This document shows, in pieces, positions 1 through 7,260 of a stretch of 22,182 nt of DNA. The DNA is from an uncultured Clostridia bacterium. GTDB lineage: Bacteria; Bacillota_A; Clostridia; TANB77; CAG-508. Below the pieces are notes generated by a model. The model was not told where the DNA came from. It was given only the letters and a program-made list of their open reading frames with translations, and did not search any database. The position numbers and the translations under genes are program-made. How positions within the stretch are numbered: the first letter of the stretch is position 1; each line of letters begins with the position of its first letter. Location of the stretch: positions 1 to 22,182 of the forward strand of contig CALXJS010000028.1 in the NCBI GenBank assembly GCA_944388685.1. The letters run 5' to 3'.

Positions 1-75
1 CTTGAGGCTCTGCTTGTAACGTAGCCTTTTAGGCGTTATGAGTAAAAAGCCCCCGGCTAAGCCGGGGGATAATTA
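1..75 (+). mobile_element. Possible right end of an IS200/IS605-type element (omega-RNA 3' end)
   Basis: This edge is structured and does not code for anything recognisable. A bulged hairpin at about 17-39 (TAAC and GCC pairing with GGCGTTA) is followed by a GC-rich hairpin, CCCCCGGC-TAA-GCCGGGGG, at 50-68. A structured stretch ending in a GC-rich hairpin is what the 3' end of tnpB plus its omega RNA usually looks like. The coding part would lie outside the window, so this is recognition from general pattern only. The alternative is that the hairpin is simply the terminator of the minus-strand genes. Confidence 0.4.
43..68 (-). terminator. Intrinsic terminator after the NUDIX remnant
   Basis: Read on the minus strand, an 8-bp GC-rich stem with a 3-nt loop is followed at once by GCTTTTTA, giving a run of five U. 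This is a good rho-independent terminator for the minus-strand NUDIX/dinD transcript. It may also be the end structure of the mobile element proposed here. Confidence 0.65.
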
Positions 76-82
76 CTATTTT

Positions 83-461
83 TTACCAACCATATATAGA
101 AAATGGTTCATTATTTAGATAGTCTCCTATCCCTTTTTTTACATATGGAATTACATTAATTGGTAATTCATCTAATTTATAAAACTTTAATTCATCACAC
201 TTGTCTTTTTCCATAATTTTAATCTTACCATCATATTTTTTACATGTAAGAAAATAATCTATGCTTTCTCTATCAGGTGTTTTTCTATGCATAAACATGA
301 ACAATTTCTAAATCTTCTTCTTTTATTTTTATCCCTGCTTCTTCTAGTGCTTCTCTTTGCATTGCTTTTATTACACTTTCATTGCCATCTATGTGACCTG
401 CAACAATACTATAATTCCCATCTTCATATCATGTATTATATCTTCTTATTAATAGTATTAT
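83..461 (-). pseudogene. NUDIX hydrolase remnant, frameshifted and 5'-truncated
   Basis: Minus-strand translation shows a full NUDIX box, with G at the start of GHIDGNE, then seven residues and REALEEAGI (GX5EX7REUXEEXGU). Upstream in the same frame is ILLIRRYNT, then an in-frame TGA at 429-431 where the family normally has Gly, then YEDGNYS. After EIVHV the frame is lost near 297 (TAG in one frame). It continues as [10 protein letters not shown] and ends FSIYGW at 83. No N-terminal start is left, because the 5' end runs into dinD, whose last codons overlap it in another frame. NUDIX enzymes hydrolyse nucleoside diphosphate derivatives. This copy has one nonsense change, one frameshift and a missing start, so it is very probably dead. 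Confidence 0.8.
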
Positions 462-1167
462 CCACATGCTCATCAGTTATACTTTCTTCACCATACATAT
501 CTTTTTCGGTTACATTGTAATTCGTCATTTCTGTGGCTAGATTTTTTGCTGCAATAGTTAAAGTAGGCAAAAAATCTGCTAAAGGTCTATTTTCTTTTAC
601 ACCATATTTTGCTTTCATCTGCATTGTATTTAATCCACCAAATAATGCTGAATCTCCTTTTGAACGAATTTTTGCAAATCCTAAATCATCCACTCCTCTT
701 TCATAAATATTTTTAGATAACTGCTTTTCAGATTCTTTTAGTTTTTCTCTTGCTTCTAATCGATTCATTAGTCTTATCCTGTCTTCAATTATTTCTTGTT
801 TTCTAGTTTGTACTGCAAAATATGTTTGGGCAAATGCAATTTCTTCTTTTTTAGAGTCTCCATTTTGAGCAATTAAATAACAAGCATATCTTGTTAGCAT
901 GTAGTCCTGTAATTTTCTTTTTGCACCTGATCCTATTTGTACCATTTTCGTGACCTCACGAAAATGGTTATCAACTTCTATACCAGCATTTTCACAAGAT
1001 TGCATTGCTTTTTTTATTGTTTCAATAAAATTTTCCCATCTTTTGTAACCCAATTGAATCTGTAAATCTCTTGCATACCAAAATTCTATATTGTCTTTTT
1101 CTTCCGTATTGATAATAGAATCAAATTTTTCTTTTAATTCTATTAGCTTTGATTTTTCAAATTCCAT
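436..1167 (-). CDS. dinD: DNA damage-inducible protein D (DinD)-like, C-terminally truncated
   Basis: The 243-residue product matches the DinD family: FWYARDLQIQLGY near the N-terminus, the HFREVTKM segment, GSGAKRKLQDY, then LTRYACYLIAQNGD and QTYFAVQTRKQE. E. coli DinD is an SOS-induced modulator of RecA filaments; many relatives resemble phage antirepressors. The ATG at 1165-1167 is preferred because AAGGAAAG lies 8 nt upstream; an in-frame GTG at 1176 is too close to that site. The family normally continues about 30-40 residues past the EHV..N segment. Here the frame stops at NTINKKI, inside sequence that in another frame codes for the NUDIX remnant, so the gene was cut by a rearrangement. 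It has a LexA-box promoter and an internal palindrome (separate entries). Confidence 0.85.
   Translation of the reverse strand: MEFEKSKLIELKEKFDSIINTEEKDNIEFWYARDLQIQLGYKRWENFIETIKKAMQSCENAGIEVDNHFREVTKMVQIGSGAKRKLQDYMLTRYACYLIAQNGDSKKEEIAFAQTYFAVQTRKQEIIEDRIRLMNRLEAREKLKESEKQLSKNIYERGVDDLGFAKIRSKGDSALFGGLNTMQMKAKYGVKENRPLADFLPTLTIAAKNLATEMTNYNVTEKDMYGEESITDEHVDNTINKKI
941..968. repeat. Perfect inverted repeat inside dinD (13-bp arms)
   Basis: ACCATTTTCGTGA and TCACGAAAATGGT are separated by only 2 nt. The repeat lies within the codons for NHFREVTKMV. No U-run follows on either strand, so it is not a terminator. Confidence 0.95.
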
Positions 1168-1528
1168 AACTATCACTTTCCTTGTAATATTTACTCATAA
1201 TAACATATTCATATTTTTTAGCATATTGTTACAATATTTATGATATTATTGTACGATATATTTCAAAACATTTGTTTGCATTTGTCAAGTTTTTTTTCTA
1301 CTATTTATTTTTATCTATATCATTTAATTTCATAAGAAGTATCTTTTCCATAGTCAGTTCATTCTTATTTTTTGTTAATTTATGCAAGTTTTTACGAGGA
1401 TTTTTTACATTTAATCATAAGTTTGAATAACTTTTTATAGATAATTGCATTTTTATTAAATTTCGTACATTATCGTTTCTTGAACAATCTTACAGGTTCT
1501 AGCAATTTTCCCCTTGCTTTATATAAAA
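1168..1528. other. AT-rich intergenic region between dinD and the BRO-N gene
   Basis: It holds the dinD promoter (separate entry). Beyond that, about 1301-1414 on the minus strand is open in one frame, ending MEKILLMKLNDIDKNK before TAG at 1301. It has no convincing start or recognisable homology and may be a degenerate gene tail. No other structure is evident. Confidence 0.6.
1260..1288 (-). promoter_or_regulatory. dinD promoter with LexA-like box in the spacer
   Basis: On the minus strand, TTGACA (1283-1288) is followed after 17 nt by a weak -10, TGAAAT (1260-1265). The spacer carries CAAACAAATGTTTT (1265-1278). This fits the Gram-positive LexA consensus CGAACNNNNGTTCG at its core (AAC-N4-GTT). 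The box starts 4 nt after the -35, exactly as in the two related promoters at 2798 and 9863. SOS control is inferred. Confidence 0.7.
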
Positions 1529-2758
1529 TTAATTTTTAAAATATGTTTCTGCATAAAAATCGTTATCTCTTAACATTTTATCAATCGACTCAAACTTACA
1601 CTCTGCAAATTCTTGACACAAATTAAGTATTTCTTTTTCATTTCCTTTATTTAGAACATATCTTTTAATTTTTCCATCATTAAATTTAAAAATGAAAACT
1701 TTTTCTTTACCTAAATATTCGTTCCAAAATCCATTTTGTAATGTCTCAAAAATAAAATTCTCAAACATTTCTATTTTATCACTTGAAAATGAAATTCCAT
1801 AATTATTTCCATAAGACTTTATTTCAAAATTATTTTCTTGCAGTTTATCTATATTATCAATTCCTATAACATAACTATAATTAATTGTTTTTCCTTCTCT
1901 CAATATTTTGTTACTATCTAAATTATCTGTGTCTAAATATTTATAATCTAACGCATTTGAATTACTAATGACTGTTTTACCTAAATTCTTTTCTAAATCT
2001 TCTCTTGCAACTTTTGCTGTATGACCACCCATTTTTGCTATTTTTCTGTTTGCTTTTAATCCATAAGGTCTATGTTCTTTTGCAAGTTCTCTTGTCGCTA
2101 TTTCTCCTAAATCTGTTAATGCTACTTCAATATCTGTCATATTATCTCTTAATGACTCTTTTCTAATATTTTTATAATTTTTGTATTCACTAGCTTTCAT
2201 TCCTGACCAGCTTTGATAAATTTCATTAGTCAATATAGCATATTCATAATTTTGCTTAATACCATTTTCTTTCCATACATCTGTTAACTTCTTTCTATCT
2301 AAAATTCCCTTTAAACGTGCTTCAATCCATTTATCTGAATAACCTCTATTTCTATAGTAATCAATAGCTCTGTTCAACGCAATTTCTGGATCAAAAATCT
2401 CATCTATTCTATCATTTCCCATTTTTGCAAGCCATAATTTAAAAGGTTCTGCTTTGGGACTTGGTATTGATTCAATCAATCTTAATATTCCTTTTGTATC
2501 TAATGTATCTGTTTCACGCATTTTACCATCTGTGGCTTTCATTTTCAACTGCACGATATTTTCGTGCAGTTGACTTCCTTCCTGTCTTAATTTTCTTTTT
2601 AAATCGCTCCAATAGTTTCTCGGAATACTGCTATCAGTTAATGCTGCAATAACATCTACAACACTAAAATAATATTCTCCCTTTTCACTATCCCAAACAC
2701 TTCTAATCTCATTATCTTCAAAAAGATTTGATATTGTTTCTAATTTATTATTTTCCAT
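1529..2758 (-). CDS. BRO-N domain antirepressor-like protein with C-terminal extension
   Basis: 409 residues. Residues about 15-115 form a BRO-N domain (prophage antirepressor family): IRSVWDSEKGEYYFSVVDV, NYWSDLKRKL, GSQLHENIVQLKM, ATDGKMRETDTLDT and SIPSPKAEPFKLWLAKMG. Residues about 120-270 match the conserved tail of stand-alone bacterial homologues, ending GGHTAKVAREDLEKNLGK. Residues about 275-409 are an additional, lysine- and aromatic-rich segment that I do not recognise. The start is firm: AAAGGAGG lies 6-7 nt before the ATG. A TTGACA promoter with a LexA-like box lies just upstream. No other phage genes are nearby, so this is a lone cassette. BRO-N proteins bind DNA and often antagonise repressors; the target here is unknown. 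Confidence 0.85.
   Translation of the reverse strand: MENNKLETISNLFEDNEIRSVWDSEKGEYYFSVVDVIAALTDSSIPRNYWSDLKRKLRQEGSQLHENIVQLKMKATDGKMRETDTLDTKGILRLIESIPSPKAEPFKLWLAKMGNDRIDEIFDPEIALNRAIDYYRNRGYSDKWIEARLKGILDRKKLTDVWKENGIKQNYEYAILTNEIYQSWSGMKASEYKNYKNIRKESLRDNMTDIEVALTDLGEIATRELAKEHRPYGLKANRKIAKMGGHTAKVAREDLEKNLGKTVISNSNALDYKYLDTDNLDSNKILREGKTINYSYVIGIDNIDKLQENNFEIKSYGNNYGISFSSDKIEMFENFIFETLQNGFWNEYLGKEKVFIFKFNDGKIKRYVLNKGNEKEILNLCQEFAECKFESIDKMLRDNDFYAETYFKN
2545..2573. repeat. Perfect inverted repeat inside the BRO-N gene (12-bp arms)
   Basis: TCAACTGCACGA and TCGTGCAGTTGA are separated by 5 nt (TATTT). The repeat spans the codons for QLHENIVQL in the conserved BRO-N core. No U-run follows on either side. 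Confidence 0.95.
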
Positions 2759-2797
2759 TAAGAACCTCCTTTGGCATTATAATATAATTCGATATCA

Positions 2798-2826
2798 TTT
2801 TAAAACATTTGTTTGTATATGTCAAG
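2798..2826 (-). promoter_or_regulatory. BRO-N gene promoter with LexA-like box
   Basis: On the minus strand, TTGACA (2821-2826), a 17-nt spacer and TAAAAT (2798-2803) make a near-consensus sigma-A promoter. The spacer holds CAAACAAATGTTTT (2803-2816), identical to the box at dinD and at the same offset from the -35. Repressor binding here would block RNA polymerase. Confidence 0.75.
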
Positions 2827-2918
2827 TTTTTTCTATTATTTATTTTAGATAATCACAATAAATATATTAATTTTTATAAAAATGTAAGATTTATACTTTG
2901 TTATGATCCTAAGATTCA

Positions 2919-2965
2919 AATCGAGTAGGAACTAAGTGATTATTTCACTTAGTTCCTACTCGATT
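2919..2965. repeat. 21-bp perfect inverted repeat with 5-nt loop
   Basis: The left arm (2919-2939, beginning AATCGAGTAGGAAC) pairs without mismatch with the right arm (2945-2965, ending GTTCCTACTCGATT). It begins directly after the stop of the small ORF at 2966-3136 in the direction of transcription. It could act as a terminator, but there is no U-run. It could equally be a small mobile palindrome. Confidence 0.9.
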
Positions 2966-3136
2966 CTAAAACATAGTATTTAGCAGCATTCCTTTAATCA
3001 AGTCCAAGATGAGACAGTTCCCAATAATCGTCATACTCTTCCGCAGTAATAACGTTTGAGTATCTACTATCCTCTTTGCACTCCGACCTGATGTAATATC
3101 AGGTATTGCTCCTGTCCCTAATAATCTTACTTTCAT
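2966..3136 (-). CDS. Small ORF (56 aa) after the HAD gene, possibly a frameshifted remnant
   Basis: The ATG at 3134-3136 lies 7 nt after an AGGAG and 13 nt after the HAD stop codon, so translation is plausible. The product starts MKVRLLGTGAIPDITSG and ends LLNTMF. A different frame of the same stretch gives a more protein-like acidic tail, NVITAEEYDDYWELSHLGLD, ending just before the palindrome. This suggests an original gene broken by a frameshift near 3080, where ACCTGAT and ATCAGGT form a small hairpin. It uses GC-richer codons (GCG, CGG, CTG) than its neighbours. The MKVRLLGTG start is reminiscent of metallo-beta-lactamase-fold proteins, but that is too short to call. Confidence 0.35.
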   Translation of the reverse strand: MKVRLLGTGAIPDITSGRSAKRIVDTQTLLLRKSMTIIGNCLILDLIKGMLLNTMF

Positions 3137-3149
3137 TGTTTGCTCCTGT

Positions 3150-4364
3150 TTATTTCAAATTTAGAAACTTATTTATACTATTTTTTATTTTATCTAATTC
3201 ATGTCCTGTTGCTAAACATGTATTCCATCCTCTACTTTTTGCTACTTCAATATTTTCTTCGCTATCATCAACAAATAGGATATTTTTAGGTTCTATCTTA
3301 CAGTCTTTTTCTACTATTTCATAAATTTTCTCTTTAGGTTTACGACAGTTTAATTCAAATGAAAGCCATACATAATTAAACTCTTTCAAATCGACTTGTT
3401 TATCTAATCTTTGCTTATCTAATGAACCTAGATTAGATAAAATAGCTATCTTGCATCTATCTTTTAAGCTATGAGCAAATTCTACTACATCTTTGTAATA
3501 ACCAATTTTATCGAATTCTTTTATGTAATAATCGTAAAATTCCTCTGAATTACATTCTAAATTAAATTCTTTTTTTATTTTTTCAAACCATCTATCATTT
3601 TCCAAATAAATATGATAGGTTATATCTTCTACTGATTGAGAATGGTATCTTTCTACTATTGTTTTTTCATCTTCTTTACTATTAAAATGCTTTATAAGAT
3701 TTATGATAGCTTTATCTACTGAATATTCTCCGTCTTTGTGACTTTCTATGACGCCTCCCCAATCAAATATAACGATTTTATTTTTGTTTTCTATTTCTTT
3801 AATTTTAGAATATATATCATACCAACTAAATACTCTTGTCATATTATCTAATTTTAAATCTCTATTATATCTGCAATCATAGCAAAAAATATGTGTATGT
3901 TTTACAAATGTTGGTATAGTTTCTGGACTGTCCTCTATCATTATATCTATTTTTAATGTATCAATTTCCTTTGTTTTATCTGGCGAAAAATATAATTCGT
4001 CATATATTATTTTGTTTTTCTTTAACCAATCTTTTACAATTTTTCTTGACCTTTCGCCTTCTTTAGTATTTTCTATTGTAAAATGTCTTGAAGTTATAAT
4101 GTATATGCTATTCCCTTCATCTTTTAGTTTTTTTATTACTTCACTTGCATATTTTCTAGCAGGTTCATTTTGGCAATAATTCCAAAAATATTTTTCCCTA
4201 TAATCATCTAATATATTTTGATTCCAATTTACTTTTCCATATTCATATTCATAAGGTCTTTTTAATCCTTCTAAATTATTTTCAAATACATATTTTGTTA
4301 TTGTATCTATTAAGCAATCATCATCATTTGTTAAGACTCCATCTATATCTATTCCTATGTTCAT
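3150..4364 (-). CDS. Two-domain HAD-superfamily phosphatase (NT5C-like plus HAD-IA-like)
   Basis: 404 residues from the ATG at 4362-4364, chosen because AAGGAGG lies 6 nt upstream; an ATG 24 nt earlier has no such site. Domain 1 (about 1-185) starts NIGIDIDGVLTN with the HAD nucleophile pair D6 and D8, then IYIITSRH, a Lys near 115 and IEDSPETI. It resembles the NT5C/YqfW group of deoxyribonucleotidases. Domain 2 (about 196-395) has IVIFDWGGVIE, AILSNLGSLD, ELNCRKPKEKIY and ILFVDDSEENIEVAK, a HAD subfamily IA pattern as in YihX-type phosphatases. In domain 2 the usual +2 acid Asp is Gly (D201-W-G). The gene follows the GNAT gene by 36 nt, probably in one operon. Substrates are unknown. Confidence 0.8.
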   Translation of the reverse strand: MNIGIDIDGVLTNDDDCLIDTITKYVFENNLEGLKRPYEYEYGKVNWNQNILDDYREKYFWNYCQNEPARKYASEVIKKLKDEGNSIYIITSRHFTIENTKEGERSRKIVKDWLKKNKIIYDELYFSPDKTKEIDTLKIDIMIEDSPETIPTFVKHTHIFCYDCRYNRDLKLDNMTRVFSWYDIYSKIKEIENKNKIVIFDWGGVIESHKDGEYSVDKAIINLIKHFNSKEDEKTIVERYHSQSVEDITYHIYLENDRWFEKIKKEFNLECNSEEFYDYYIKEFDKIGYYKDVVEFAHSLKDRCKIAILSNLGSLDKQRLDKQVDLKEFNYVWLSFELNCRKPKEKIYEIVEKDCKIEPKNILFVDDSEENIEVAKSRGWNTCLATGHELDKIKNSINKFLNLK

Positions 4365-4400
4365 ATTTTTCCTCCTTATTTCCCTCATTTCAATTAAATT

Positions 4401-4835
4401 TTATTTTAGTCTTTTCTTTAAGAAATACTCTATTGTACCTGGAGGACAATCTTCGATTTCGGCATATACTTCATATCCGTTTTTCTCATAAAATCCTCTT
4501 GCTTGGAAATTCCATGTTTCCATTCTTATTCCTGTTAAATTTTTATTTTTAGCTAATTCTTCTATTTTTTCTATTATCATTGTTCCAATATGCTGATTTC
4601 TATATTTTTCATCTATCCATAATTCTTCTAGAAAATACCAGTCAAATTCAATTATGCCTGTTGCTCCTCCTATTAAAATTTCATCATCATATACTGCAAA
4701 ATTATAATAATTATCTTCTGGGATATCGTCTAAATTATCTTTCATCCATTGGCATTTGCTTTTATTGAATTTTCTTAAATTGGTCCTTATTATTTTATCA
4801 AATTCTTCGTCTTTATTACTTTTTATTTCTAACAT
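4401..4835 (-). CDS. GNAT family N-acetyltransferase
   Basis: 144 residues with a typical GNAT fold: substrate-side N-terminus, YYNFAVYDDEILIGGATG, then motif A in LEELWIDEKYRNQHIGTMII (acetyl-CoA pyrophosphate loop R-N-Q-H-I-G-T), ETWNFQARGFYEKNGYEVYAE and a CPPGTIEYFLKKRL ending common to one GNAT subgroup. AGGAG lies 10 nt before the ATG at 4833-4835. An in-frame TTG one codon upstream is at 7 nt and could be the real start. It is probably the first gene of an operon with the HAD gene. The acceptor cannot be told from sequence. Confidence 0.85.
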   Translation of the reverse strand: MLEIKSNKDEEFDKIIRTNLRKFNKSKCQWMKDNLDDIPEDNYYNFAVYDDEILIGGATGIIEFDWYFLEELWIDEKYRNQHIGTMIIEKIEELAKNKNLTGIRMETWNFQARGFYEKNGYEVYAEIEDCPPGTIEYFLKKRLK

Positions 4836-4874
4836 CAAAATACATCTCCTAATTGTATATTGTTTATCGTAGAT

Positions 4875-4911
4875 GTAACGGTGGAATTGATTTTAAAGAT
4901 TCCGCCGTTAC
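4875..4911. repeat. GC-rich inverted repeat after the glycosidase region
   Basis: GTAACGGTGGAATT pairs with GATTCCGCCGTTAC over about 14 bp. As plus-strand RNA the two imperfect pairs are G.U; as minus-strand RNA they are A-C mismatches. No strong U-run follows on either side. It lies between the membrane-protein tail and the GNAT gene and may be a weak terminator or a small palindromic repeat. Confidence 0.6.
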
Positions 4912-4924
4912 TTATATTATAAAA

Positions 4925-5047
4925 TTAATTGTGTTCTATATATCCTATATCTTGTTCATTATAATCTTCTGGTTTTAATCCTACTCTTGTCCTCATATAA
5001 TCTAATACTAAAACAAATAATATTAAGAATACTAATCCAACAAAAAT
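4925..5047 (-). pseudogene. C-terminal fragment of a membrane protein
   Basis: The minus strand is open from 5047 to a TAA at 4925-4927. It reads IFVGLVFLILFVLVLDYMRT, then RVGLKPEDYNEQDIGYIEHN. This is one hydrophobic helix followed by a charged tail, with no start codon or ribosome binding site and a TGA just upstream. It overlaps the last codons of the GH3 gene in another frame. It looks like the end of a transporter whose main part was deleted, which would fit next to glycosidase genes. The family cannot be named. Confidence 0.45.
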
Positions 5048-7260
5048 TCAAATTTATCCTCCAAAACATTCATAGAATCCCCACCAACAAAAACCTTAAA
5101 CTGTCCAGGCTCTGCAACATATTCTAACTTATCATTCCAGAATTTTAGCATATCAATACTAATATCAAATTTCACATATTTTATTTCATGAGGTTTAAAA
5201 TATTCTTTTTTAAATGTTTTTAATTCTTTTACTGGTCTTACCACACTTCCATATACATCTTGAATATATAACTGTACCACTTCATATCCTGCATAATTAC
5301 TTTGATTTTCTATTTTTACCATTACTGTAATTGTTTCATTTTCACTAATTTTATGTTTGTTTAGATGTAATTCTGTATATTTGAAATCACAATATGACAA
5401 ACCATATCCAAATGGATAAAAACTTTCTGTTGGAATGTCTTGATATCTTGATACGTAACGCAGATTGTCATGATGTGGTCTACCTGTGTTGTAATGGTTA
5501 TAATATACCGGACATTGCCCTACATTTTGCGGAAAACTCATGGTTAGTTTTCCTGATGGATTTTCTTCTCCTAATACAATTTCTGTAATTGCTTTTGCCC
5601 CTGTCGTTCCTGGAAACCATACTTCCAAAATAGCGTCTAGCTTTTCTTCTATCGTGTTTAGTTGAAGTGGTCTCCCATTAAACAAGATTAAAATCATTGG
5701 TTTTGATAATTTGTATAATTCGTTTATCAATTGTATTTGATTTTCTGGTAATGCAATGTCTGAACGTGAACAGGCTTCTCCTGTTTGCTTATAATGTTCT
5801 CCTAATGCTAAGAGAATGATATCTGCTTTTTTTGAAATTTCTACAGCTGAGGCAATCATTTCTTGTTCTTTTTGTGCTTCATTTTCTATATGAACCATTG
5901 GCAATCCCTCTGCTGACAATATTTTATTAATTTCTTCTTGTCTTAAAATTTCACTTCCTTTTGCATAGGCTATATTATTTCCTAGTTTTTCTTGGAAACT
6001 ATCTAATAATGTATGATTTTGACTTCTGTCAGAAAACATTGACCATGAACCAGTAATTCCAATATTGTTTACATATGGTCCAATAAAAGCAATTTTTTTA
6101 TCTTTGTTTATTGGTAAAATATGATGTTTATTTTTCAATAAGACAAATGTTTCTTGTGTTAATTTTTTTGCTTTTTCCAAATTGCTTGGATTCATCAAAT
6201 ATGTTTTTTCTTTTTCTTCATTTATATTCCCATAAGGATTTTCAAATAATCCTAGTTTATTCTTTAATGATAATATTCGTAATACACTTTCATTTACTTT
6301 GTTTTCTATTTCTTGATTTTCTATACATAGTTCTTTTAGATAATTTGCATATATGCTAGACATCATATCAATATCTACACCTGCATTGATAGCATTTTTT
6401 GCAGCTTCTTTTCCATTTGCAGAATAACCATGTGCAATTGTTTCTTCTATGGCACCATAATCTGAAATGATAATTCCTTTGAACCCTAATTCTTTTCTAA
6501 TAATTTCCTGAATTAACCAAGTATTAACTGTTGCAGGTATTCCATTTAAGATATTAAAAGAAGTCATTAGCATTTCTGCTCCTGCTTCTATTGCTGATTT
6601 ATATGCTGGTAGATAATATTGTCTGAATTCTCTTTCTGACATATCTACTGTGTTATAGTCTCTTCCAGCTTCTACTGCACCATAAGCTGCAATATGTTTT
6701 ACACAAGATGCTATTTTTCCTACTTCTGTAAGTTTTTTTCCTTGATAGGTTTCTACAATTGTTTTTGCATATATTTCTCCTAGAAGAGGGTCTTCCCCTC
6801 CAATAGATTCCATCACTCTTCCCCATCTGGCGTCTCTTGATAAATCCACCATTGGCGAAAAGTTTACATTGGCACCTGCTATGCTAGATTCCATGGCAGA
6901 AATTTCTGCCATTTCTTTAATGACTTTGGTATTCCACGAACAGCCTTGTGCAATAGGGATGGGAAATGCAATTTTATATCCATTAATAATATCATCCATA
7001 AATAATAATGGTATTTTTAACCTACTTTTTGATAAATATTCCTTTTGGACTTGTCTTACATTTTTGGCTCCTATAACATTTAAAACAGAGCCAATGGAAT
7101 ATATCATTCCATTTGGTAAATGCAAATCTTTTAATGGCCCTGTTGATACTGCATTTTTGTCCTCTGATAAGAATATATCTCCAGCTATTTGTACCATTTG
7201 ACCAATTTTTTCTTCTATTGTCATTTTATTTAATAATTCTAATATTTCTTTGTGTTTCAT
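5032..7260 (-). CDS. GH3 family beta-glucosidase, cytoplasmic
   Basis: 742 residues. The GH3 N-terminal TIM-barrel domain (about 1-340) shows MTIEEKIGQM, VNFSPMVDLSRDARWGRVME, GGEDPLL, CVKHIAAYGA and the nucleophile motif GIIISDYGAIEE (D267). The alpha/beta C-domain (about 370-590) has the likely acid/base Glu in QTGEACSRSDIALP (E495). A fibronectin III-like domain closes the protein (about 650-735). There is no signal peptide, so it acts on imported oligosaccharides. GGAGG lies 5 nt before the ATG, and the ATGA overlap with the upstream glycosidase shows translational coupling. With a PF10091 partner, beta-1,2-linked glucose (sophorose and longer) is the likely substrate; some GH3 enzymes, such as Listeria Lin1840, prefer it. 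That specificity is inferred. Confidence 0.9.
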   Translation of the reverse strand: MKHKEILELLNKMTIEEKIGQMVQIAGDIFLSEDKNAVSTGPLKDLHLPNGMIYSIGSVLNVIGAKNVRQVQKEYLSKSRLKIPLLFMDDIINGYKIAFPIPIAQGCSWNTKVIKEMAEISAMESSIAGANVNFSPMVDLSRDARWGRVMESIGGEDPLLGEIYAKTIVETYQGKKLTEVGKIASCVKHIAAYGAVEAGRDYNTVDMSEREFRQYYLPAYKSAIEAGAEMLMTSFNILNGIPATVNTWLIQEIIRKELGFKGIIISDYGAIEETIAHGYSANGKEAAKNAINAGVDIDMMSSIYANYLKELCIENQEIENKVNESVLRILSLKNKLGLFENPYGNINEEKEKTYLMNPSNLEKAKKLTQETFVLLKNKHHILPINKDKKIAFIGPYVNNIGITGSWSMFSDRSQNHTLLDSFQEKLGNNIAYAKGSEILRQEEINKILSAEGLPMVHIENEAQKEQEMIASAVEISKKADIILLALGEHYKQTGEACSRSDIALPENQIQLINELYKLSKPMILILFNGRPLQLNTIEEKLDAILEVWFPGTTGAKAITEIVLGEENPSGKLTMSFPQNVGQCPVYYNHYNTGRPHHDNLRYVSRYQDIPTESFYPFGYGLSYCDFKYTELHLNKHKISENETITVMVKIENQSNYAGYEVVQLYIQDVYGSVVRPVKELKTFKKEYFKPHEIKYVKFDISIDMLKFWNDKLEYVAEPGQFKVFVGGDSMNVLEDKFEFLLD

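Noticed and set aside
429..431. TGA read as Gly in the NUDIX frame (alternative genetic code)
   Set aside because: TGA is used as a normal stop elsewhere, for example at the ATGA overlaps of the glycosidase and toxin-antitoxin pairs, and the NUDIX gene also has a frameshift and no start.
941..968. Palindromes in the antirepressor genes as terminators or insertion-element ends
   Set aside because: None is followed by a U-run, the three sequences are unrelated, and the reading frames run through them undisturbed.
1301..1414. Open minus-strand stretch ending MEKILLMKLNDIDKNK
   Set aside because: It has no ribosome binding site or recognisable homology and is too short and AT-rich to call a gene.
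6869..7201. Plus-strand open frames opposite the GH3 and mutS genes
   Set aside because: They are antisense to strongly conserved proteins and have no ribosome binding sites, so they are coding shadows.
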